From positions 1 to 12,908 of the forward strand of contig JBCBJZ010000108.1 in NCBI GenBank assembly GCA_038522635.1: a stretch of DNA of 12,908 nucleotides, in the 5' to 3' direction. Shown in pieces: positions 7,386-12,908 of the stretch. Under the pieces are notes generated by a model. It was not told where the DNA came from and ran no database searches. It saw only the letters and a list, made by a program, of their open reading frames with translations. The DNA comes from JBCBJZ01 sp038522635. GTDB taxonomy: Bacteria; Pseudomonadota; Alphaproteobacteria; Rhizobiales; Hyphomicrobiaceae. The position numbers and the translations under genes are program-made. Each line of letters opens with the position of its first letter. Position 1 is the first letter of the stretch.

Positions 7386-8684
7386 ATGCAAAGGCACGTC
7401 ATCTTCGCGGCAGGGTTGCTTGCCGCGGCACTCACAGTCGCGGTCGTTAACGGTCAATCGCGCGCGCAAACCAAGGCGACCGCGCCTGATGCAAAGGCGG
7501 TCATTGCAACCTACGCCAACATCGCTCAGGCCGCTTACGGGGATGCGCTCACCACCGCGCAAACGTTGCAACGGGCCGTCCAGGCCCTGATCGATAAGCC
7601 GACGCCGCAGACGCTGGATGCCGCGCGCAAGGCATGGCTTGCCGCGCGTGTGCCTTACCAACAAACGGAAGTCTATCGGTTCGGCAACAAGATCGTCGAC
7701 GATTGGGAAGGGCGCGTGAACGCGTGGCCGCTGGATGAAGGCCTGATCGATTATGTGAAGGGTGAATACGGGGCTGTGTCCGATGAGAACAGCCTTTATG
7801 CCGCGAATGTTATCGCCAATAAAACGCTAACATTCGGGGGGCGTAGCATCGATGCCTCACGCATTACCAAAACGCTCCTCAGTAAGACACTGCACGAAGC
7901 CGACGGTGTCGAAGCGAATGTCGCGACCGGTTATCACGCCATCGAGTTCCTGTTGTGGGGGCAGGACCTGAACGGCACGGGGCCGGGTGCGGGTAACCGC
8001 CCGGCAACGGATTTTAACGTTGCAGCATGCACGGGCGGCAACTGTGCGCGGCGGGTTCAGTATCTGAAGGTCGCGACGGCGCTGCTGATCGATGATCTGC
8101 GTTGGATGGCAGCGCAGTGGGGGCAGCAGGGCGCAGCCCGCAAGGCCTTGATGGAGGGACCCGCGGACAAGGGCCTCATCGCCATCTTCACCGGTATGGG
8201 GTCGCTTTCCTATGGCGAGCTTGCGGGGGAGCGCATGAAGCTTGGCCTGCTGCTGCATGATCCTGAGGAAGAGCACGATTGCTTCGCCGACAACACGCAC
8301 AACTCTCATTATTACGATGTCATCGGCATCCAGAACGTCTACCTCGGCCGTTATCGCAGGGTCGATGGCACGCTCATCAAGGGCGCGAGCCTGTCGGATT
8401 TGGTGAAAGCAGCTTCCGGTCCCACAGATGCTCGCCTGCGCAAAGCGCTCGCACACGCGGTGACCCAGTTTCAAGCCATCGTTAAGCGGGCCGAAAGCGG
8501 CGAAGCGTATGATCAGATGATTGCGGAAGGGAATACGGCTGGAAACAAGATCGTTCAAAATGCGATCGATGCGCTGCTGATGCAAACCAAAGACATCGAG
8601 CGGGCGATTGCCGCTTTGAAGCTGCGACCGGTGCAGTTCGAAGACTCAGACAGTTTGAGCGATCCCGCAAAGGTGTTGCAGTAG
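7386..8684 (+). CDS. Imelysin (IrpA-like) periplasmic protein, peptidase M75 family
   Basis: The 432-aa product starts with a Sec-type signal (MQRHVIFAAGLLAAALTVAV) and likely cleavage near residues 22-28. The family motif GxHxxE is present as GYHAIEFLLWG (G182, H184, E187). The second conserved block is EEEHDCFADNTHNSHYYD (294-311). Length and motifs match IrpA-like imelysins, two-domain helical proteins exported to the periplasm or outer membrane and linked to iron acquisition in cyanobacteria and proteobacteria. Peptidase activity has been claimed for some members, but the fold suggests metal or iron binding is more general. It is the first gene of the operon, with a good RBS, and is followed 26 bp later by the di-heme oxidoreductase, its usual partner. 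Confidence 0.92.
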   Translation: MQRHVIFAAGLLAAALTVAVVNGQSRAQTKATAPDAKAVIATYANIAQAAYGDALTTAQTLQRAVQALIDKPTPQTLDAARKAWLAARVPYQQTEVYRFGNKIVDDWEGRVNAWPLDEGLIDYVKGEYGAVSDENSLYAANVIANKTLTFGGRSIDASRITKTLLSKTLHEADGVEANVATGYHAIEFLLWGQDLNGTGPGAGNRPATDFNVAACTGGNCARRVQYLKVATALLIDDLRWMAAQWGQQGAARKALMEGPADKGLIAIFTGMGSLSYGELAGERMKLGLLLHDPEEEHDCFADNTHNSHYYDVIGIQNVYLGRYRRVDGTLIKGASLSDLVKAASGPTDARLRKALAHAVTQFQAIVKRAESGEAYDQMIAEGNTAGNKIVQNAIDALLMQTKDIERAIAALKLRPVQFEDSDSLSDPAKVLQ

Positions 8685-8710
8685 AGGCTGAAGGGCAGGC
8701 GCGTCCGGTC

Positions 8711-10186
8711 ATGGGTTCTTATGCTCAGGCGGCGTTGATCGCAGGCGGCTTGCTCGCTGGAGCAGCCGTCGTCGCGAGCGGCCTTGGCGGCAACCGCATT
8801 GACGCGCGCGCCGATCAGACGGATGCGCGCGGCTTAGCGCCGGGCGGTGCGGCCACGTCTAAAGGCAGCGTGGATAACCGGAACGCATTTTCCCACGCTT
8901 CAGCCACGTTGTCGTTCGCCCGCGAATTCGATTTCAAGATCGGCAACGCCATCTTCCGCAAACTGTGGGTGTCGTCGCCCGCTTCGACCCGGTCATCGGA
9001 CGGTCTGGGCCCGCTGTTTAACGCGCGCTCCTGCCAACGCTGTCATCTGAAAGATGGTCGTGGCCATCCGCCCGCTGCGCCGTGGCCGAAGGACAATGCC
9101 GTCTCGTTGTTGTTGCGCTTGTCGATCCCGCCTCAAAGCGATGCGCAACGCCGGGCCCTGGCGAACGGTCGCATCGCCGTGATCCCCGAGCCGACCTATG
9201 GCACCCAACTGCAGGATCTCGCCATCCAGGGTCACCGGGCGGAAGGGCGGGTGCACATCACCTACACCGAGCGCGAGGTGAGGCTTGCGGGCGGTGAGAT
9301 CGTGCGCCTGCGTAAGCCCATCGTGCGCATCACTGACCTTGGTTATGGCCCGCTGCATCCGCGCACGATGATCTCGGTGCGCGTGGCTCCGCCCATGATC
9401 GGTCTGGGCTTGCTCGAAGCGGTGCCTGACGCGGCCATCCTGGCGCGTGCCGACCCCGATGACAGCGATGGCGATGGCATCTCTGGGCGGCCGAACCGGG
9501 TGCGGGCGCGACGCTCAGGCGCCATGGTGCTCGGGCGATTCGGCTGGAAGGCGCTGGAGCCGGATCTCGTCGCGCAAACGGCGGCGGCTTTTTCAGGCGA
9601 TATGGGTTTGTCCAGCGCGCTGCTGCCTGCCACCGCCGGTGGGTGTACGGCGGCGCAAAAGGCGTGCCTGGCTGCACCGCATGGGGCCAGTAAAGGGGGC
9701 GCCGAGGTGCCCGAAAGCTTGTTCCGCCTGGTGGTGTTCTACGCGCGCAATCTGGCCGTACCGGCCCGCCGCAACGCGAACACGCCTGCCGTCAAACGCG
9801 GCCGCACACTCTTCCATCAGGTCGGCTGCGCAGCCTGCCACACACCTTCGTTCACCACGGGCAAGGACACACCATCCCCCCATCTCGCCGATCAGAAGAT
9901 TTGGCCCTATACCGACCTGCTCCTGCACGATATGGGCGATGGGCTCGCGGACCATCGCCCGGAAGCGCGTGCCAGCGGGCGCGAATGGCGCACACCGCCG
10001 CTTTGGGGCATCGGCCTGACCCGCACGGTGAGTGGCCACACTTTCTTTCTGCACGACGGCCGCGCCCGCAACATCACGGAGGCGATCCTATGGCATGGAG
10101 GAGAGGCACAGGCCTCGCGCGATCGGTTCGCCAAGTTGTCGGCCAAGGAGCGCGCCGCGTTGCTGGCATTTGTGAATTCGCTGTAG
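8711..10186 (+). CDS. Di-heme c-type cytochrome oxidoreductase (DHOR, COG3488)
   Basis: This 491-aa protein has an N-terminal hydrophobic segment at residues 7-26, a signal peptide or anchor. It carries two c-type heme sites: CQRCH at 108-112 in FNARSCQRCHLKDGRGHPP, and CAACH at 373-377. A calcium-site-like DPDDSDGDGISGRPN lies at 248-262. The C-terminal signature WRTPPLWGIGLT (426-437) and the later HTFFLHDGRARNITEAILW are diagnostic of the family once called thiol oxidoreductases. Met408 in HDMGDGLAD is a candidate distal ligand. It would move electrons in the periplasm; its partner is unknown, perhaps the imelysin-bound metal or a copper/iron redox step (inference). ATG 8711 has only a distant purine stretch (GAAGGGCAGG), but no alternative start is better. 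Confidence 0.92.
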   Translation: MGSYAQAALIAGGLLAGAAVVASGLGGNRIDARADQTDARGLAPGGAATSKGSVDNRNAFSHASATLSFAREFDFKIGNAIFRKLWVSSPASTRSSDGLGPLFNARSCQRCHLKDGRGHPPAAPWPKDNAVSLLLRLSIPPQSDAQRRALANGRIAVIPEPTYGTQLQDLAIQGHRAEGRVHITYTEREVRLAGGEIVRLRKPIVRITDLGYGPLHPRTMISVRVAPPMIGLGLLEAVPDAAILARADPDDSDGDGISGRPNRVRARRSGAMVLGRFGWKALEPDLVAQTAAAFSGDMGLSSALLPATAGGCTAAQKACLAAPHGASKGGAEVPESLFRLVVFYARNLAVPARRNANTPAVKRGRTLFHQVGCAACHTPSFTTGKDTPSPHLADQKIWPYTDLLLHDMGDGLADHRPEARASGREWRTPPLWGIGLTRTVSGHTFFLHDGRARNITEAILWHGGEAQASRDRFAKLSAKERAALLAFVNSL

Positions 10187-10191
10187 CGGTG

Positions 10192-11295
10192 ATGCTGGCC
10201 ATCGCGGTGCTGCTCGCTATGAGCGCCGTGAGCGGTGGCATCGTGACTGCCCGCGCCGTTGGCCCGTCGTTCGATCATGCCAAGCTCGCGCAGACCGCGC
10301 GAAACGGCTTCATCATCCCCGCTTACCGCGCGTTCGATGCTTCGCTTGCACGCTTCCAGCGCGCGCACAGCGTCCATTGCGCGCCCTCACGCGCGCGGCC
10401 CGATTTGAGCGCCTTGCGACCCGCGTTTCGAGATGTGATCGCGGGCTGGGGAGGTGTTGAGCTGATCAGCTTTGGTCCGATCGCGGAACGCAACCGGCGC
10501 GAACGCATCTTTTTTTGGCCGGACCGCAGGGGCATCGGGCGGCGGCAAGTGTTGCGTCTTGTGCGCAGCCGATCGACGTCGGTTGTGGAGCCGCAAACGC
10601 TGGGCCGGAAGAGCGTCGCGGTGCAGGGGTTGGGCGCGCTGGAGCTGCTGCTCTATCGCGCGGCGCCTCCTGGGGGCCAAGACGTCAAGGCCGATGCCTA
10701 CCGTTGTCGCTATGCCCGCGCGATCATCGCCAATGTGCGCATGATCATCGCCAACGTCCTCACCGCCTGGTCGCGCACCGGCCGCTTCACGCAACTGTGG
10801 CTCAAGCCTGGACCCAACAACCCGGCCTACCTCGATGTCCGGGAACCCACGCTCGAACTGGTGAAAGCGTACGATCAGGCGCTGGAGGAGGTCCGTGATC
10901 GGCGGATTGCGCCGGCGCTCGGCTTTGGCCCACGGCGGACCAAGCGGCGACCCGTGCTGTGGCGAAGTCGGCTGACGATGGTGCTGATCAGCGCCAACCT
11001 TCGCGCTGCACGCGCGCTTTACACACAAGGCGGACTGGCGCAGGCCTATCTGGCGCGTTTCGGGCAGACGGAAGCCTCGATCGCCCATGTTGCCGAAATC
11101 CGCAGCGCGCTGACCTTCGCGTCTGACTCGTCCGCCCGCCTTGCTCAGCACGATGATCCTTTCGCGCTGCAACAAACCGCCCGCAAGCTCATCGCGATCG
11201 GCCTACCGCTCAAACGGGCGCGCGTTGACGCGGTTACACACCTCAAACGGGCGGCGGATTTATCGCTCGGGTTCAATGCATCCGATGGCGACTGA
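10192..11295 (+). CDS. Second imelysin-family protein (COG3489 type)
   Basis: From ATG 10192 the product is 367 aa with a short hydrophobic signal (about residues 2-20). It has the COG3489-type blocks RIFFWPDRRG (105-114) and QGLGALELLLY (145-155). In this branch the histidine of the imelysin GxHxxE motif is absent: the position is Gly148 followed by ALE (Glu151), where relatives usually have GLPALE. It is probably periplasmic or a lipoprotein-like partner of the first imelysin, but no lipobox cysteine is visible near the N-terminus. The start lies 5 nt after the di-heme gene's stop (an in-frame GTG at 10189 is 2 nt after), with no SD of its own, so translational coupling is likely. The frame is also open upstream inside the di-heme gene, but that part is a shadow. 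Confidence 0.85.
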   Translation: MLAIAVLLAMSAVSGGIVTARAVGPSFDHAKLAQTARNGFIIPAYRAFDASLARFQRAHSVHCAPSRARPDLSALRPAFRDVIAGWGGVELISFGPIAERNRRERIFFWPDRRGIGRRQVLRLVRSRSTSVVEPQTLGRKSVAVQGLGALELLLYRAAPPGGQDVKADAYRCRYARAIIANVRMIIANVLTAWSRTGRFTQLWLKPGPNNPAYLDVREPTLELVKAYDQALEEVRDRRIAPALGFGPRRTKRRPVLWRSRLTMVLISANLRAARALYTQGGLAQAYLARFGQTEASIAHVAEIRSALTFASDSSARLAQHDDPFALQQTARKLIAIGLPLKRARVDAVTHLKRAADLSLGFNASDGD

Positions 11296-12439
11296 CCGGC
11301 CCGACCAGAGTGTTCCGGGACCGCCGACACCGGCGACCGTCAAGCGTGCGGCCCGTTCTGACAGCGCCCGTGAGCCTGAAGGCGTGGCCAGACCCGAAAG
11401 CGCGGGGAGACCCGAAGGCGGGCCAGCGTTGATGGTCGCTGCCAGCGTGCGCCGTGCTGATCGCACCTTCGCGGCCGTGCTGTTCGCGCCCGAACGCGGT
11501 CTCATCGCCAGCGCCGCGCTGCCGGGCCGCGGGCATGACGTCGCGGTCAACCCTGTGACGCGAGAATGCGTGGCTTTCGCGCGTCGGCCCGGCACCTTCG
11601 CGGTTGCCTTCGGCATCGAACGCCAGCGCGCGCCACGCGCCTTCGCCAGCCCGCCGGGGCGCCATTTTTACGGTCACGGCGTGTTCTCGCCCGACGGGCG
11701 GCTGCTCTACACCACCGAGAACGACGTCACGAACGCCACCGGTTGCCTCGGCGTCTGGGACGTGGGTGCCGGATACCGCCGCATCGGCGAACTCGCCTCA
11801 GGCGGCGTTGGACCGCACGACCTCAACGTGCTGCCCGATGGTCGTACACTTGTGGTCGCCAACGGTGGGATCGCCACCCACCCCGATGATCCGCGCCGGC
11901 CGCTCAACCTTGCCACCATGCGCGCGAACCTCGCCTACATCGACCGCCTGACCGGTGACTTGCTTGAACGCCACGCGCTTGAGGCGGCGCACCAGCGGCT
12001 GTCGATCCGGCATCTTGATATCGCCGGCGATGGCACGGTGGTGTTCGGCTGCCAGAACAAGGGCCCGCGGCATCACCCGCACGACCTCATCGGTTTGCAC
12101 CGCAGGGGGACAAAGCTGCGCCTTTTGGCGGGCGACCGGGTGCTGCACCGGGCGTTGAACCACTACGTGAGTTCGGTGGCGATCGATGCTTCGGGAAGCT
12201 TCGCAGCCGTGACCTCATCGCGCGGCCAAAGCGTTGTTTTTGTTGATATTGCGGGCCGACGCGTGATCGGCCAGCAGCGCTTGCGTGATGCCTCGGGCAT
12301 CGCTTCGGGCGTGTCGCCGGGTCGGTTCGTCATCACGGGAGGTGGTGGCGATGTTGCCCTTGTCGGGCCGCATGGTCGCCCTCAGCGTCTGCCCCAGCGG
12401 CCCTGGTCGTGGGACAACCACGCCGTTGCCGTCGTGTGA
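11285..12439 (+). CDS. DUF1513 protein, beta-propeller-like, last gene of the imelysin operon
   Basis: From ATG 11285 the protein is 384 aa. DUF1513 blocks are GRGHD (81-85), GRHFYGHGVFSPDGRLLY (126-143) followed by TTEND, GGVGPHDLNVLPDGRTLVVANGG (173-195), LSIRHLD (239-245), NHYVSSVAID (292-301) and WDNHA at the C-terminus. The repeated strand-turn pattern suggests a seven-bladed propeller, and the family is a usual fourth member of imelysin / di-heme cassettes. Its function is unknown. The start overlaps the previous gene by 11 nt; ATG 11276 and ATG 11432 are alternatives. Unlike most relatives I know, it has no visible Tat or Sec signal: the first 48 residues are Pro/Arg/Glu-rich with a small internal repeat. 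The 3' end overlaps a convergent gene by 58 bp. Confidence 0.88.
   Translation: MATDRPDQSVPGPPTPATVKRAARSDSAREPEGVARPESAGRPEGGPALMVAASVRRADRTFAAVLFAPERGLIASAALPGRGHDVAVNPVTRECVAFARRPGTFAVAFGIERQRAPRAFASPPGRHFYGHGVFSPDGRLLYTTENDVTNATGCLGVWDVGAGYRRIGELASGGVGPHDLNVLPDGRTLVVANGGIATHPDDPRRPLNLATMRANLAYIDRLTGDLLERHALEAAHQRLSIRHLDIAGDGTVVFGCQNKGPRHHPHDLIGLHRRGTKLRLLAGDRVLHRALNHYVSSVAIDASGSFAAVTSSRGQSVVFVDIAGRRVIGQQRLRDASGIASGVSPGRFVITGGGGDVALVGPHGRPQRLPQRPWSWDNHAVAVV
11369..11425 (+). repeat. 18-bp coding repeat, about three copies, at DUF1513 N-terminus
   Basis: The reading frame gives REPEGVA, RPESAG and RPEGGPA in succession, an imperfect six-residue repeat. At DNA level the AGACCCGAA(A/G)GCG core is duplicated around 11390-11419. 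It lies upstream of the conserved domain, in the part that would normally be an export signal or linker. Confidence 0.6.
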
Positions 12440-12908
12440 GAGGATGCGTGGGGCGTTGCGTGCGGCGTCGGCGAGGTGTGGGGCGGTGCGTGCGGCGGCG
12501 CACTGCGATGGTGGCTACCGTTGAGCGATGGCAGGGCGGCTCCTGGAGCAAGGGACCCATCGGCTTTAAGTTGAGCCGGGTGCTTAGGTTGACCAGGGGC
12601 TTGAACGGAAGGTTGAGCCGCGTCTTCGCCCTTTGATTTCGGGATGCAGACCGCTGCCGTGACCGAGAGCAGTGCGAATGTGTGCGTGCCGATCAGCACC
12701 ATCGCTCGGTCGCTGTAATCGGCCGTGAGCCAAGTGTTGGCGAGCTTGGGATGCCAGTAAGCCGTGCCCGCTATTTCGCCAAGGCGAGAGGCTCCGTCGT
12801 CCAGGCCCCGCAACTGGTCATGCAAGGCATCCAGGAAGATGTATGAACCCGAAAGCGACAAATAATTGAGCGCCAGAAACATCAGGTAGGCCACCAAGGA
12901 TAGGCCTT
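12382..12908 (-). CDS. Unknown membrane protein with His/Pro-rich tail, 5' end beyond the window
   Basis: The frame is open to the right edge, so the true start may lie outside; a TTG at 12897 would give 171 aa. I do not recognise the family. Two hydrophobic segments are visible: AYLMFLALNYLSLSGSYIFL near the visible start, and AMVLIGTHTFALLSVTAAVCI about 45 residues later. The loop between them contains EIAGTAYWHPKLANTWLTADY. After PKSKGED comes a soluble tail of about 80 residues rich in Pro, His, Ser, Thr and Ala, with eight histidines in about 40 residues (for example PPHAPPHTSPTPHATPHASS). The last 58 bp overlap the convergent DUF1513 gene, so the extreme C-terminus may be a chance extension. 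A metal-binding role for the tail is only a guess. Confidence 0.6.
   Translation of the reverse strand, partial: GLSLVAYLMFLALNYLSLSGSYIFLDALHDQLRGLDDGASRLGEIAGTAYWHPKLANTWLTADYSDRAMVLIGTHTFALLSVTAAVCIPKSKGEDAAQPSVQAPGQPKHPAQLKADGSLAPGAALPSLNGSHHRSAPPHAPPHTSPTPHATPHASSHTTATAWLSHDQGRWGRR
12448..12500. repeat. 30-bp-period direct repeat encoding the His-rich tail
   Basis: The 23-bp segments at 12448-12470 and 12478-12500 match at 21 positions (core GGGGCG, then TGCGTGCGGCG), with a 30-bp period, that is 10 codons. On the minus strand they encode successive Pro-His blocks of the membrane protein's tail. Confidence 0.7.

Noticed and set aside
7857..8585. Minus-strand 242-aa ORF
   Set aside because: It is fully antisense to the imelysin, whose signal peptide and GxHxxE motif are convincing.
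9901..10191. N-terminal extension of the second imelysin into the di-heme gene
   Set aside because: The added residues are an out-of-frame reading of the di-heme C-terminus, while a signal-like sequence begins at 10192.
10387..11175. Minus-strand 262-aa ORF
   Set aside because: It is antisense to the second imelysin; the translation is Arg/Gln-rich without domains.
11141..11284. N-terminal extension of DUF1513 from ATG 11141
   Set aside because: The segment is an out-of-frame reading of the preceding imelysin gene and contains no signal or domain.

Overview
The window looks like a chromosomal segment of a GC-rich alphaproteobacterium. The basis is base composition, GC-ending codons in every gene, and a periplasmic imelysin / di-heme / imelysin / DUF1513 cassette that is common in Alpha- and Gammaproteobacteria. 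I see no rRNA, tRNA, CRISPR array, insertion sequence, phage gene or replication origin.

Left part (1-4012). A 5' fragment of a minus-strand family-4 glycosyltransferase runs off the left edge. After about 260 bp of apparently non-coding DNA comes a small plus-strand hypothetical gene with a TTG start (828-1037). Facing it are two minus-strand enzyme genes: a kynurenine-formamidase-like alpha/beta hydrolase (1077-1925) and a GMC-family FAD oxidoreductase (2057-3706), separated by a spacer with a stem-loop. Upstream of the oxidoreductase is a four-copy 53/54-bp tandem repeat (3795-4008). Its units carry complementary arms and SD-ATG cassettes, and it fills most of the gap from the next gene's stop codon.

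Middle part (4013-7251). Two consecutive minus-strand P-loop GTPase genes follow. The downstream one has two N-terminal membrane segments (4013-5779). The upstream one has a C-terminal DUF697-like region (5857-7251). They are probably a co-transcribed, membrane-associated pair of unknown function.

Right part (7386-12439). A divergently transcribed plus-strand operon of four genes encodes a secreted imelysin (IrpA-like), a di-heme c-type cytochrome oxidoreductase (DHOR, formerly 'thiol oxidoreductase'), a second imelysin-family protein (COG3489 type) and a DUF1513 beta-propeller-like protein. Spacing is very tight: 26 bp, then 2-5 bp, then an overlap. The set is associated with iron-regulated uptake in other bacteria, but its biochemical role is not settled. 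A minus-strand membrane protein with a His/Pro-rich repetitive tail converges on DUF1513, overlaps its 3' end by 58 bp and runs off the right edge.

The least ordinary items are the repeat array, which extends the oxidoreductase reading frame and could form alternating hairpins; the twin GTPases; a DUF1513 protein with no visible export signal; and the His-rich tail of the last protein. I found no clear sign of a wholly new multi-gene system.
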